A DNA stretch of 64,000 bases from JANWWM01 sp046719715 (GCA_046719715.1 JBDNCJ010000002.1:48971-112970); one strand, 5' to 3'. Positions 50,923-59,789 are shown, counted from the stretch's first letter. A program made the numbers and translations. Notes: generated by a model from the letters alone, not told the origin.

Positions 50923-52329
50923 TTACTTTGTCGGTGTTATGTCGGCGTAAAGTTTCGCCGTTCTGCCGAGCGATTTTTCAAGATTGATTTTCGCAACGAG
51001 ATAGTCATAGACGGCTTGCAAATAGTTGCCTTTGGCTTGGGTGAGCGCGAGTTCGGCATCGGTGAGTTCTAATGCGGAGCCAATGCCTTGGGCACGACGC
51101 AGGCGGGTAATGTTGTAAGAGCGTTCCGCGCTTTGCACAGTTGTGGCTTGAACTTGCAAGCGTCTGGCGGCTTCGTCGAGCGTTGAAACGGCGTTCTTGA
51201 CTTCGGCGCGAATGTTTTCCCGCACATTTTCATAAAGCGTCTCCGACTTCTTTTTTTCAAGTTTGGCTTGTTGGACTTTCGCCGATGTCTGCGTGTAGGT
51301 GCCGGTAATAAACGGAAGCGAGAGCGGAACGGTCAGTTGCAATCCGACCGATAAATTATTGCCCCAACTGTATTGGTCGAATTGAAAGTTATTGGCGAGC
51401 GTGAGCCGTTGGTATTGTGCTTGCGCGTCAAGCGTCGGGAGATAGTTTGCGATTTCGGCATCGACTTGGGCTTCGGCGACGTCAATCTGCAATTTGAGTT
51501 GGCTGACTTCGGGACGGTTTTCAATCGCTTCGCTGTAAGCCGTTTCAAAGTTTAAAATCGGCGGATTGCCGTCGAACATAAGCGAATCGGTTAAGACGAA
51601 ATCCTCGGACGCACTCATGCTTAATTTGGTTTTCAAGACGGTTTTAGCAATGTCGACGAGGTTTTGCGCTTTAATCAATGCGGGGCGAAGATTTTCAACA
51701 TTGACGAAAGCGCGAAGGGTGTCAAGATCTGCCGCAAGTCCTTGCTTGTAAAGCAGGCGCGTATCGTTCAGGGCTTGTTCGCTTCGGGCGATGCTTTGCT
51801 CCAAGAGTTTTGTTTGCTCTTGAGCGATTAAGACGTCGTAGTAAGATTTTTTGACCTCAGTGATGATGCCGGTTCGAGAGGCTTGGTAAGATTGCTCGGT
51901 GAGGTTTTTAATGGTGCTGGCAATGCCGATGGCGGTAAAAATTTGCGGACGGAAAATCGGCTGTTGAAGGGTAAGCGAGGCGGTATAGGCGTTGATGTTG
52001 TTTAGTTCAATCGCCGCAAACCCTGCGCCTCCGCCACCAAATGGGGACGCGCCGCCGTTGCCACCAGTTGGAAATAAGTTCGTCGGGAAAAATTGGGTTT
52101 GGCGGAACGAATGCCCGTATTGAAAGTCAAACGAAAGCTTGGGCATAGCCAATCCGCGTGCTTCACGAACCCCTTCGGCGGATTTTTCGCGGTCGAGTTT
52201 GGCGGCAATCAAGTCGCGGTTGTTTTGAAGCGCGAGCGTAACGGCGTCACTGACCGAGAGCGTGCGCGGTTGAGCCATCAGCAATCCGCTAAAAAGCAAG
52301 ACTGAAAAAAGTGAAAACGTGTTTTTCAT
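50923..52329 (-). CDS. TolC-family outer membrane efflux protein
   Basis: A 468-residue outer membrane channel of the TolC type. Signal peptide about residues 1-19 (SLFSVLLFSGLLMAQ). It has the repeated coiled-coil pairs of the family: VSDAVTLALQNNRDLIAAKLDREKS near residue 26, LIAQEQTKLLEQSIARSEQALNDTRLLYKQGLAADLDTL in the middle and the C-terminal half ELTDAELALTQAKGNYLQAVYDYLVAKINLEKSLG. No RND pump or fusion protein flanks it, though the ABC ATPase stands nearby. A strong inverted repeat (52379) lies before its start. Confidence 0.92.
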   Translation of the reverse strand: MKNTFSLFSVLLFSGLLMAQPRTLSVSDAVTLALQNNRDLIAAKLDREKSAEGVREARGLAMPKLSFDFQYGHSFRQTQFFPTNLFPTGGNGGASPFGGGGAGFAAIELNNINAYTASLTLQQPIFRPQIFTAIGIASTIKNLTEQSYQASRTGIITEVKKSYYDVLIAQEQTKLLEQSIARSEQALNDTRLLYKQGLAADLDTLRAFVNVENLRPALIKAQNLVDIAKTVLKTKLSMSASEDFVLTDSLMFDGNPPILNFETAYSEAIENRPEVSQLKLQIDVAEAQVDAEIANYLPTLDAQAQYQRLTLANNFQFDQYSWGNNLSVGLQLTVPLSLPFITGTYTQTSAKVQQAKLEKKKSETLYENVRENIRAEVKNAVSTLDEAARRLQVQATTVQSAERSYNITRLRRAQGIGSALELTDAELALTQAKGNYLQAVYDYLVAKINLEKSLGRTAKLYADITPTK

Positions 52330-52378
52330 CGTTGATGTGCGATTGATTGGATGCGGTTGATAAATTTCAGATGGAAAA

Positions 52379-52409
52379 TGACCGTGAGTTAGAAAATGAC
52401 TCGCGGTCA
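52379..52409. promoter_or_regulatory. Inverted repeat upstream of tolC
   Basis: TGACCGTGAGT and ACTCGCGGTCA form 11-base arms with one G/T mismatch around a 9-base loop. It lies 50 bases before the tolC start and 142 before tRNA-Ala, so it may be an operator for tolC. Confidence 0.45.
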
Positions 52410-52453
52410 GTAAAACGCTTTGAGGGGTTGAAAGTTTCAGTATGAAAAAGAAA

Positions 52454-52484
52454 TTTGCGAGTTGAGTGAGAATTGCTATCTTTG
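52454..52484 (+). promoter_or_regulatory. Bacteroidota-type promoter of tRNA-Ala
   Basis: TTTG at 52454-52457, then 19 bases, then TATCTTTG at 52477-52484, an exact match to TTTG-N19-TAnnTTTG. Transcription should begin about 52491, leaving a leader of about 60 bases before the tRNA. Confidence 0.8.
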
Positions 52485-52550
52485 CGCCTCAAAATTCTGG
52501 GGTCGTTTTGAAGAGGGCGACCAAGTCAGCGTTTGCGTGTTATTTTTAAT

Positions 52551-52623
52551 GGGGATATAGCTCAGTTGGTAGAGCGCTTCAATGGCATTGAAGAGGTCAG
52601 GAGTTCGACTCTCCTTATCTCCA
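52551..52623 (+). tRNA. tRNA-Ala (GGC)
   Basis: A 73-base cloverleaf. Acceptor stem GGGGATA/TATCTCC includes the G3:U70 wobble that identifies alanine tRNA; discriminator A73. D arm GCTCAGTTGGTAGAGC, anticodon stem CTTCA/TGAAG with loop ATGGCAT giving anticodon GGC, and T arm AGGAG-TTCGACT-CTCCT. CCA is not encoded. Preceded by a good promoter. Confidence 0.95.
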
Positions 52624-52708
52624 CGACGGCGAGCCTTTCAGGCTCAACTATAAAGTATGTTCCCCCGATAAGAGTGCCTAATGAATTGACCACCGATACC
52701 GCCTCGCC

Positions 52709-53929
52709 ATGACGGAACTCTTCTTCCTGATAACAACGCTCCTCGCAGTTGCTTTTTTCTCCGGAACGGAAACTGCATTTATTACGGCGAATCGAGTTCG
52801 ACTGAAAATGTTTGAGCGCAAAAAAGTCGTCGGTGCATCGTTAGCCAATCACTACCTCGTGCACATTGAAAAAGTTCTTTCCTCAACGCTTGTTGCACGC
52901 GTGCTGTTTTCGGTGGTATTCGCCACGCTTCTTTCCGGACTTTTTGCCCAACTTTTCGGGCGCAATTCCATTTTAATTGATACGCTGACGGCGGCGATGG
53001 TGATTGTCTTCGCGGCAGATGTGCTTGCAAAGCCCCTGTTCAAAGAACTTGCTGACTACGCCGTGCTGATATGCGCGCCGATTCTGCGCTTCTTTCGCAT
53101 CATATTTTTTCCTCTGATTTTCTTTTCGGAGTGGGCGGCGCGTCAGTTTGCCGCGCTCTTCGGCGCGTCGCTTCCAAGCACGACGGAATTTTACCGCAAA
53201 CAAGATTTTGAAGTACTATTGCGCGAAAACACGTTGGCGGAAACACAACAAAAAGACGTGGAAATCATCTCCAACGTGCTCACCATCAGCGACGTGCGCG
53301 TGAGGGAGTGCATGGTGCCGCGCACGGAAATCGCCGCCATTGAAAAATCGTCGGTCATGAAAGACGTGCTTCATAAATTTGAAACCTCAGGCTACTCGCG
53401 CCTGCCCGTCTATGACGAAACCATCGATAAAATCATCGGGATTGTCTCCGTGCAAGATCTCTTCAAAAAGCCGAAAAGTTTAGAAAGCATCACAAAAGAG
53501 GTCATGTTTGTACCTGAAACCAAAAAATCCGTTGAGCTTTTATCGGAGTTTTTGCAAACGGGACAAAGCACTGCCATCGTCGTTGATGAGTTCGGCGGAA
53601 CAGCAGGATTGATTACCGCAGAAGATTTGATTGAAGAACTTGTCGGCGATATTCAAGACGAATACGACCAAGACGAGGAAGTTTTTCGCGCACTTTCCGA
53701 GAACACCTACCTGCTCAGCGGACGTTTGGAAATTGAACGCATTAACGAAAAATTTGGACTTGCAATCCCAAAAGGTGATTATGAAACGCTGGCGGGTTAT
53801 ATTTTGGCAAATTGCGGTCGAATCCCAAAACAGGGAGAAATCATCACGATTGAGCCGTTTTTAATTACGATTTCAAAAGCAACGAAAACGAAAGTTGATG
53901 TGGTGAAACTCACGCGCAAAACCGCCTGA
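52709..53929 (+). CDS. CNNM/HlyC/CorC-type membrane protein
   Basis: A 406-residue CNNM-family protein (hemolysin family). The DUF21 (CNNM) membrane domain with three to four helices covers residues about 1-145 (FFSGTETAFITANRVRLKMFE). Then a CBS-domain pair about residues 200-315 (CMVPRTEIAAIEKSS, SGYSRLPVYDETIDKIIGIVSVQDLF, TAIVVDEFGGTAGLITAEDLIEELVGDIQDEYD) and a C-terminal CorC_HlyC domain about 330-400. Members act in magnesium or other cation export. It follows the tRNA after 85 bases and is unlikely to share its transcript. Confidence 0.92.
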   Translation: MTELFFLITTLLAVAFFSGTETAFITANRVRLKMFERKKVVGASLANHYLVHIEKVLSSTLVARVLFSVVFATLLSGLFAQLFGRNSILIDTLTAAMVIVFAADVLAKPLFKELADYAVLICAPILRFFRIIFFPLIFFSEWAARQFAALFGASLPSTTEFYRKQDFEVLLRENTLAETQQKDVEIISNVLTISDVRVRECMVPRTEIAAIEKSSVMKDVLHKFETSGYSRLPVYDETIDKIIGIVSVQDLFKKPKSLESITKEVMFVPETKKSVELLSEFLQTGQSTAIVVDEFGGTAGLITAEDLIEELVGDIQDEYDQDEEVFRALSENTYLLSGRLEIERINEKFGLAIPKGDYETLAGYILANCGRIPKQGEIITIEPFLITISKATKTKVDVVKLTRKTA

Positions 53930-53978
53930 TGACTTCAAGCATCAACGCTTTAATTCAAACAAGATTTAGATTGTATTA

Positions 53979-54902
53979 ATGCCTGACGAAAAGTCGCTTC
54001 TCATTGATTCACTGCGACAACTGCGACTCTTGGAACGCGCCCAAGATTCCACGCTCTACACTGGACGCTCAACGATTTCAATTTGGATGGATAAAGTGCT
54101 TTCTCCTGAACTGCTGTGGCTGTTCATCGGGTCAGCCTTGCTCTTCGTTGGCGGATTGATTTGCGCCTACTTGCTCTACACGCGTGCGCAACGCGCCAAA
54201 CGCAACGACAGCCTTCAAGCCAAATCGCTCAAAATGGCGGCGGCGGCACTGCTCGCGCTCGCCAGTCAAGGCGGATTTTTTATTTTAGCCACGCTCACGC
54301 TCTCGAACGTCTTGCCGTCGCAATTTTACGGACAACTCTATTGGCTCGGCTGGCAAGTCTCGCTCCTTTGGTTCGTCTTCTTCGGCTTTCTCTTCGCACT
54401 TGGGTTTGTGCGCGATAAAAAAAGTTACGACGTTTATTTCATCACAACCCTCATCTTGCTCACGTTTTGTTTGATGATTGGCTACAACGATTGGTCGTGG
54501 CGGCAGATATTGAGCCTCTTCAACGCGTCGGTGCGCTACAACATTCGCTCGGAAATGCCCTTCTCGCTTGGAGAAGAATACCTCTGGCTTAAATTCAGTA
54601 AGAACACTTACTATGCCATGACGATTCACCTTGCGGCATGGATTGTTGCGTTTAGCATCGGCGGCTATCGCATTTATCGACGAAGCAAAGCGTATCAAGA
54701 CGATAGCGCGCGAAACGCCTCGTTTCAGCTTTCCCTTGCGATGTTTCTCATTGCGGGACTTGGGGCGATGCTCTTCGCGCTTCTTTACGGAAGTCCAAAA
54801 AACCTCTTCGGGCTGAACCTAACGGCGTCGCTGATTGCCTTAGGCGTCTTGTTTTACGGCATAAGAGCAGTGTATCGACACGGTCGCTATCGGCGCGTTT
54901 AA
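53979..54902 (+). CDS. Polytopic membrane protein of unknown function
   Basis: A 307-residue protein with about seven hydrophobic helices: LLWLFIGSALLFVGGLICAYLLY (about 45), MAAAALLALASQGGFFILATLTL (about 86), QVSLLWFVFFGFLFALGFV (about 127), VYFITTLILLTFCLMIGY (about 152), TIHLAAWIVAFSIGGY (about 212), LSLAMFLIAGLGAMLFALLYG (about 250) and LNLTASLIALGVLFYGI (about 280). No motif or family is recognised. It precedes purF with a 108-base gap that holds a short tandem repeat, so a link to purine synthesis is not implied. Confidence 0.75.
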   Translation: MPDEKSLLIDSLRQLRLLERAQDSTLYTGRSTISIWMDKVLSPELLWLFIGSALLFVGGLICAYLLYTRAQRAKRNDSLQAKSLKMAAAALLALASQGGFFILATLTLSNVLPSQFYGQLYWLGWQVSLLWFVFFGFLFALGFVRDKKSYDVYFITTLILLTFCLMIGYNDWSWRQILSLFNASVRYNIRSEMPFSLGEEYLWLKFSKNTYYAMTIHLAAWIVAFSIGGYRIYRRSKAYQDDSARNASFQLSLAMFLIAGLGAMLFALLYGSPKNLFGLNLTASLIALGVLFYGIRAVYRHGRYRRV

Positions 54903-54946
54903 GAGTTGAAAATGAAAAGTTGAAAATGAAAAGTTGAAAATGAAGG
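54903..54946 (+). repeat. Short tandem repeat after the membrane protein gene
   Basis: Three near-identical 14-base units gttgaaaatgaaaa follow the stop at 54902 directly. Their reverse complement (ttttcattttcaac) resembles the ttcatcttttcac-ttttaactctc part of the palindromic repeat copies at 12481 and 32300. Confidence 0.7.
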
Positions 54947-55010
54947 GCGAAAAGTGACGTGTCGTGTTCAGATGATAAACCTTAATTCATAACACTTATC
55001 ACAACGGATT

Positions 55011-56501
55011 ATGTGCGGCGTTTTTGGAATTTTTAATTCGGATTTTGCGGCAATGGAGACCTTCTATGGATTGTATGCGCTACAACATCGCGGACAAGAG
55101 GGTGCGGGAATAGTGGTTTCCGACTATGACGATGAAAAGAAAAAAACGCACTTTCGTATCGTCAAAAATTTTGGGCTTGTCTCCGAAGTCTTTCGCGATG
55201 AGCGTGTGTTGGAATCATTGAAAGGACGAGCGGCAATCGGGCACAATCGATACTCAACGATGGGTTCTGCAAAGACATCGCAAAATGTTCAACCGTTTTT
55301 GGTCAATTACAAATCAGGACATCTCGCGCTGGGTCACAACGGCAACCTGACGAATGAAAAGCCGTTGCGTAAAAAACTCATTGATGAAGGCGTCTTATTC
55401 CAAGCCACTTCCGACAGCGAAATTATCTTGCACTTGATTGCTCGAAGCAAAGCCTCGACGGTGGTTGAGCAAGTCTACGACGCCCTCACACAAATTCAAG
55501 GCGCGTTCTCGCTCGTCATTCTCACTGATGAGCATCTTATCGCCGCCCGCGACCCATTCGGATTTCGCCCGCTCGCGCTCGGCATGCGCGAAAACAAAGA
55601 CAAGCACGGAAAAAAACTGAAGCCAACATGGACGGTCGCAAGCGAGACATGTGCCTTCGACATTATTTCCGCCAAATACAAGCGCGAAATTTTACCCGGC
55701 GAAATTGTCGTCATTGATAAAACAACGCTTGAAACAGGCGAAGCCAACTCAATCTTCTTGCCAAAGTCTGAAAGAAAAGCCCGATGTATTTTTGAGTATG
55801 TTTATTTCTCGCGTCCCGATAGCACGATATTCGGCGAGTCCGTCGATAAAGTGCGTCGCAAGTTGGGCAAGAATTTATCGCACGAAGGCGGAATGAAGCC
55901 ATTAGGCGATGAAAAATATGTAACGGTCATCAGCGTTCCCGATTCTTCAAATACGGCGGCGTTGGGTTTTGCAACTGAGAGCAATAAACAAGGCAACCCA
56001 GCGCGATTAGAACTCGGATTGATTCGCAATCATTATGTTGGCAGGACGTTCATTCAGCCGGGCGAACAGGAGCGAGGCTTGAAGGTGCGCTCAAAATACA
56101 ACACGGTGCGCGGCGTCTTGAAAAATCGGCGCGTCGTCGTCGTCGACGATTCCATCGTGCGCGGCACCACCTCAAAAATGCTCGTTCAACTTCTGCGAGA
56201 AGCGCACCCGAAAGAAATTCATCTGCGCATCAGTTCGCCTCCGATTACCAACCCGTGCTTTTATGGAATGGACTTTCCGACGAAAGAAAAACTCATCACC
56301 AATCAAGTCGGAGGCGATGTCGAGAAAATTCGTCAAGAACTCGGCGTCGATTCGCTCGTCTATCTTTCTATGAAAGGCTTGCTTGCAAGCGTGCCGAAGT
56401 ACGAAGACGAAAAAGGAAGCTATTGCACGGCTTGTTTCAGCGGCAATTATCCCGTCCCGATTGAAGAAGCAACGACCGATAAAGAAAAGAACGACGAGTA
56501 G
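55011..56501 (+). CDS. purF: Amidophosphoribosyltransferase PurF
   Basis: Commits PRPP to purine synthesis by making phosphoribosylamine from glutamine. The 496-residue precursor begins MCGVFGIF; Cys2 becomes the N-terminal nucleophile (no long propeptide). Glutaminase motifs ALQHRGQEGAGI, GHNRYST and GHNGNLTN are present. The phosphoribosyltransferase motif is VVVVDDSIVRGTTSKML. Cysteines in RCIFEYVYFSRPDS, NPCFYGMDFPT and SYCTACFSGNYP match the four ligands of the B. subtilis-type 4Fe-4S cluster, so this is the oxygen-labile class of PurF, relevant in an organism with oxygen respiration. It has no other purine genes next to it. Confidence 0.97.
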   Translation: MCGVFGIFNSDFAAMETFYGLYALQHRGQEGAGIVVSDYDDEKKKTHFRIVKNFGLVSEVFRDERVLESLKGRAAIGHNRYSTMGSAKTSQNVQPFLVNYKSGHLALGHNGNLTNEKPLRKKLIDEGVLFQATSDSEIILHLIARSKASTVVEQVYDALTQIQGAFSLVILTDEHLIAARDPFGFRPLALGMRENKDKHGKKLKPTWTVASETCAFDIISAKYKREILPGEIVVIDKTTLETGEANSIFLPKSERKARCIFEYVYFSRPDSTIFGESVDKVRRKLGKNLSHEGGMKPLGDEKYVTVISVPDSSNTAALGFATESNKQGNPARLELGLIRNHYVGRTFIQPGEQERGLKVRSKYNTVRGVLKNRRVVVVDDSIVRGTTSKMLVQLLREAHPKEIHLRISSPPITNPCFYGMDFPTKEKLITNQVGGDVEKIRQELGVDSLVYLSMKGLLASVPKYEDEKGSYCTACFSGNYPVPIEEATTDKEKNDE

Positions 56502-56587
56502 AAAACAACGGGCGGAAAACGAAAGCGGCGCAAGTTCCTCAGCGCGCCGCGTTCAATTTCGCAATAATCCATCTTATATCAACATCA

Positions 56588-56697
56588 TTTGAAAAGGATA
56601 AGGTTTGTCGTTCTGACCCTGAACGAAGTGAAGGGGAAGAATCCAAGTGGATTCCTCGCTTCGCTCGGAATGATGAACACATTTTGATAGCACTACC
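56588..56697. repeat. Palindromic intergenic repeat, copy 5
   Basis: The clearest copy: gaaaaggataaggtttgtcg, then gttctgaccctgaacgaag and aagaatcca, then the right arm ggattcctcgcttcgctcgg and the terminal gaacacattttgatagcac. Arms from about 56610 to 56675 form a long hairpin. The end matches copy 1 at 12520. It fills most of the 266-base gap between purF and the cco promoter. Confidence 0.85.
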
Positions 56698-56706
56698 CAA
56701 ACAGTG

Positions 56707-56738
56707 TTTGCAATTCCCGCAAAAGCGTTGCACCTTTG
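56707..56738 (+). promoter_or_regulatory. Candidate promoter of the cco operon
   Basis: TTTG at 56707-56710, 20 bases, and CACCTTTG at 56731-56738, close to TTTG-N19/20-TAnnTTTG. It ends 29 bases before the ccoS ATG. Confidence 0.6.
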
Positions 56739-56767
56739 CAATGTCTTGAATTTAACCGGCAGTAACT

Positions 56768-56956
56768 ATGGGTAGTATTGTTCTTCTTCTTTCCTCCATG
56801 ATGATTGCAGGCGTCGCCCTCTTCTTCTTTTATCGCGCCTTCAAAAGCAAGCATTTTGAATCGCTTCAAAAAGACGCGCTCATTCCCTTTGATGACGACG
56901 AACCTGTGGGGAAGCCGACCGACCAACTTTTCAAGGATTCCGAAAAACAAACTTGA
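56768..56956 (+). CDS. ccoS: cbb3 oxidase assembly protein CcoS
   Basis: A 62-residue membrane protein with one N-terminal helix (IVLLLSSMMIAGVALFFFYRAFKS) and the acidic downstream IPFDDDEPVGKP that is typical of CcoS. CcoS is needed to insert haem and copper into cbb3 oxidase. Despite being short, it is supported by its position nine bases before the ccoN start and by the family motif F-D-D-D. Confidence 0.88.
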   Translation: MGSIVLLLSSMMIAGVALFFFYRAFKSKHFESLQKDALIPFDDDEPVGKPTDQLFKDSEKQT

Positions 56957-56965
56957 TTTTTGAGT

Positions 56966-58531
56966 ATGAACACTTCTAAGCTCGCACAAGTGAATGCACC
57001 CACTACGAATAATAGCGCGGATTCACTTGAACAAGATGCAAAATTAGACCAACGCTCGTCGTTTATCGTCGTTGCCTTTATCCTTTCAGGTTCAGCGTGG
57101 CTATTGCTTGGGTCGCTGCTGGGAACGGTTGCTTCATTCAAGATGCACATGCCTGATTGGCTTGGCGAAAGCGCGTGGCTTTCGTTTGGACGCATTCGTC
57201 CGTTGCACCTCAACTGGATGGCTTACGGCTGGGCGTCGCAAGTGGGCGTCGGCGTTTCGCTGTGGATTTTGTCGCGCGTCTTACGAACAACCATTCCCGT
57301 CCGCCCTTTGATTTTCGTTGGATTGATTGTGTGGAATATCTGCTTGCTCATTGGCGGCATTGAAATTTTGATGGGACACTCGCGCGGCTTGGAGTGGCTT
57401 GAACTTCCCGTTTATACGATTGTGCCGATTGTGCTTGTGATTTTGCTTGCAGGCGAAGCGGCACTCGCGATGCTTCACACACGCAAGACACCGCACCTTT
57501 ACATTTCGGCATGGTATATCATTGCCGCGTTTGTGAGTTTCCCGCTGTTAGGCGTTGTATCAAGTCTGCCGATTTTTGAAGGCACGGTTCAAGCCGGTAT
57601 GAACTGGTGGTATGCACACAACGCGCTCGGCTTGTGGTTCACACCAATGGGATTAGCGATGGCGTATTTTCTGATTCCGAAAGTAACGGGTCGCCCGATT
57701 TATAGTTACCCACTTTCCGTTTTGGGCTTTTGGAGTCTGCTTCTGTTTTACAACTGGAACGGATTTCATCACTTGATTGGCGGACCTGTGCCGACATGGT
57801 TCGTAACGATTTCGATTGCCGCCAGCGTGATGATGATTATTCCCGTTGTAACGGTTGCCGTCAATCACCACATGACGATTATCGGCTCGTTTGAAGCCGT
57901 GAAGTATTCGCCGACGCTTCGCTTTATCGTGTTTGCGGCGATGAGTTATACGTTTGTCTCGATTCAAGGCAGTCTTCAAGCGATTCGCTCGTTCAACGAG
58001 GTGATTCACTTTACGCACTATGTTGTGGCGCATGCGCATGCGGGCGTTTATTCCTTTTTCACGATGATGCTCTTTGGTGCAGTTTATTACATTATGCCGC
58101 GCATTACGAATTGGGAGTGGCATTCTCCCAAACTCATCAAACTTCATTTTTGGCTCTCGGCGTCGGGCATGATTGTTTATCTCGTCGGATTGCAAGTAGG
58201 GGGCGTCATTCAAGGATTGGAAATGAACAACCCCGACATTCCTTTTATGACGGTGGTCAATAACACGAAGAAGTGGCTTCTCTCGCGCTCTTTTGCGGCG
58301 ATTCTGCTGACGGCTGGGCATTTTGTTTTTGCTTACAACGTGTTTCGATTGATGCACTTGCGCAAAGTGCGTCCTGCCCCGCCCGTTACTTGGCTCGATA
58401 TTCAACGCCAACGCACACTCGAGCCCAAAGCCGCACCCGTGCCGCTTGGCAAGAAAGTCGCAAGCACTTTTTCAAACTTGAATAAATCATTCAAGCGTTG
58501 GGCAAACGACGTCAAAGTTGATGAACACTAA
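56966..58531 (+). CDS. ccoN: cbb3-type cytochrome c oxidase subunit I, CcoN
   Basis: Catalytic subunit of 521 residues with about 12 membrane helices. Candidate ligand histidines appear in RPLHLNW (low-spin haem), WWYAHNALGLWF (CuB), VNHHMTIIGS (CuB pair) and THYVVAHAHAGVYSFFT (haem b3/b). The ATG at 56966 is preferred to a TTG two codons earlier. A 35-residue N-terminal hydrophilic part and a 45-residue C-terminal tail (TFSNLNKSFKRWANDV) are additions seen in Bacteroidota/Chlorobiota forms. It is the high oxygen affinity oxidase of microaerobic respiration. Confidence 0.96.
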   Translation: MNTSKLAQVNAPTTNNSADSLEQDAKLDQRSSFIVVAFILSGSAWLLLGSLLGTVASFKMHMPDWLGESAWLSFGRIRPLHLNWMAYGWASQVGVGVSLWILSRVLRTTIPVRPLIFVGLIVWNICLLIGGIEILMGHSRGLEWLELPVYTIVPIVLVILLAGEAALAMLHTRKTPHLYISAWYIIAAFVSFPLLGVVSSLPIFEGTVQAGMNWWYAHNALGLWFTPMGLAMAYFLIPKVTGRPIYSYPLSVLGFWSLLLFYNWNGFHHLIGGPVPTWFVTISIAASVMMIIPVVTVAVNHHMTIIGSFEAVKYSPTLRFIVFAAMSYTFVSIQGSLQAIRSFNEVIHFTHYVVAHAHAGVYSFFTMMLFGAVYYIMPRITNWEWHSPKLIKLHFWLSASGMIVYLVGLQVGGVIQGLEMNNPDIPFMTVVNNTKKWLLSRSFAAILLTAGHFVFAYNVFRLMHLRKVRPAPPVTWLDIQRQRTLEPKAAPVPLGKKVASTFSNLNKSFKRWANDVKVDEH

Positions 58532-58545
58532 CTCTGAATTTTACA

Positions 58546-59127
58546 ATGATTAAAAATTCAATTCTCATTCTCGGCATCATCGGATTATTTCTTTTCGCGA
58601 TGTTCGGCTTAACGATTTTGCCGAAGCTCTACATTGAGCCCAATGTTGAGAAAGCCGACGTCTATGTTTGGGGCAGAGCGGCGGAAGGGCATAAGGTTTA
58701 TGTCTCGCACGGCTGTATTTACTGCCACTCGCAACAAGTGCGCCCGAAAGGCTTCGGGGCGGATATTGAACGCGGTTGGGGACGCGCCTCCGTTGCAACC
58801 GACTACAAAGGGCTTACGCCGCACCAACTCGGCACGATGCGTACTGGTCCTGACCTCTCCAACATCGCCCAGCGTCAGCCCGGACGCGATTGGCATTTGC
58901 TTCATCTTTACAATCCGCGCACGGTCATTAAAGAATCCATTATGCCGCCGTATCCATTTCTCTTTGAAATTGTTGACGCCGATAAAACCCTGAAAGAAGG
59001 TTTGAAACTGCCGCCCGAATACCAAATTCCGGGCAAGAAAGTCATTCCGACCGACGAAGCCAATGCACTCGTTGATTACCTTTTGTCGCTGAATCAAAAA
59101 GACCCGATTAAACCACAACAAAACTAA
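58546..59127 (+). CDS. ccoO: cbb3 oxidase mono-haem cytochrome c subunit CcoO
   Basis: A 193-residue membrane-anchored cytochrome c: helix SILILGIIGLFLFAMFGLTILP at the N-terminus, haem c site CIYCH (Cys57, Cys60, His61) in GCIYCHSQQVRPKGFG, and the methionine ligand in ESIMPPYPFLFE, as in CcoO. It takes electrons from the CcoP-like cytochrome and passes them to CcoN. Gap to ccoN is 14 bases. Confidence 0.96.
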   Translation: MIKNSILILGIIGLFLFAMFGLTILPKLYIEPNVEKADVYVWGRAAEGHKVYVSHGCIYCHSQQVRPKGFGADIERGWGRASVATDYKGLTPHQLGTMRTGPDLSNIAQRQPGRDWHLLHLYNPRTVIKESIMPPYPFLFEIVDADKTLKEGLKLPPEYQIPGKKVIPTDEANALVDYLLSLNQKDPIKPQQN

Positions 59128-59129
59128 CG

Positions 59130-59789
59130 ATGAATCAAACACCAGAATTTTTTGACTCGTCCGATAAGCGGTCGATGGACGAAATTCACGCCGCCGCATT
59201 TCGCGAAGCCAAGTTGCCAGAAGAAGGCGCAGAGCCCGGTCCTGTTTGGCTTTACGTTGTGATTTTCTCGACGCTCTGTTTTGGATTTTTTTACATCGGC
59301 AGATACTTGGGCGAAATTTCTGACCGCCCTCATGTTTTAGAAGAAGGCATGCAAGTCGTCAGCAATCAGCCCGAGCCACCGCAACCGCTGTTCAAAGTTG
59401 GCGAAAAGGTCTATCGCCAGCGATGCGTTTCGTGTCATCAAGAAAACGGGCTTGGCGTTGAAGGCGCGTATCCGCCGCTTGCCAAATCAGATTGGGTAAC
59501 TGGCAATCCCGACCGCTTGATCTCCATTTTGCTTTATGGCATCAATGGAAATTTGACCGTCAATGGCAAGGTCTACAACGGCAATATGCCCGCGTGGGAA
59601 ACATTGACAGACGAACAAATTGCAGGCGTTGCGACCTACATTCGCAACAGTTGGGGCAATGTCGCCGACACGGTGCAACTTGCAACTGTGGCAGAGGGAA
59701 GAAAGAAAATCACGCGCGTCGCGCCTTGGACCGAACAAGAACTCAATGACGTGTTCAAACCTCAACTCGCCAGCGGCACCAAGAAGTAA
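59130..59789 (+). CDS. ccoP: CcoP-like membrane-anchored mono-haem cytochrome c
   Basis: A 219-residue protein with an N-terminal hydrophilic segment, one membrane helix (VWLYVVIFSTLCFGFFYIGRYLG) and a single haem c site CVSCH (Cys99, Cys102, His103). The downstream Met ligand is in YNGNMPAWETLTDEQIAGVATYIRNSWGN. Canonical CcoP has two CXXCH sites and about 300 residues, so this is a shortened, one-haem version; no CcoQ was found between ccoO and this gene. The P-type ATPase start overlaps its last 44 bases. Confidence 0.88.
   Translation: MNQTPEFFDSSDKRSMDEIHAAAFREAKLPEEGAEPGPVWLYVVIFSTLCFGFFYIGRYLGEISDRPHVLEEGMQVVSNQPEPPQPLFKVGEKVYRQRCVSCHQENGLGVEGAYPPLAKSDWVTGNPDRLISILLYGINGNLTVNGKVYNGNMPAWETLTDEQIAGVATYIRNSWGNVADTVQLATVAEGRKKITRVAPWTEQELNDVFKPQLASGTKK

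Noticed and set aside
59620..59745. Upstream extension of the P-type ATPase
   Set aside because: It would overlap ccoP by 170 bases with no family similarity; the ATG at 59746 already includes the whole Cys-rich domain.
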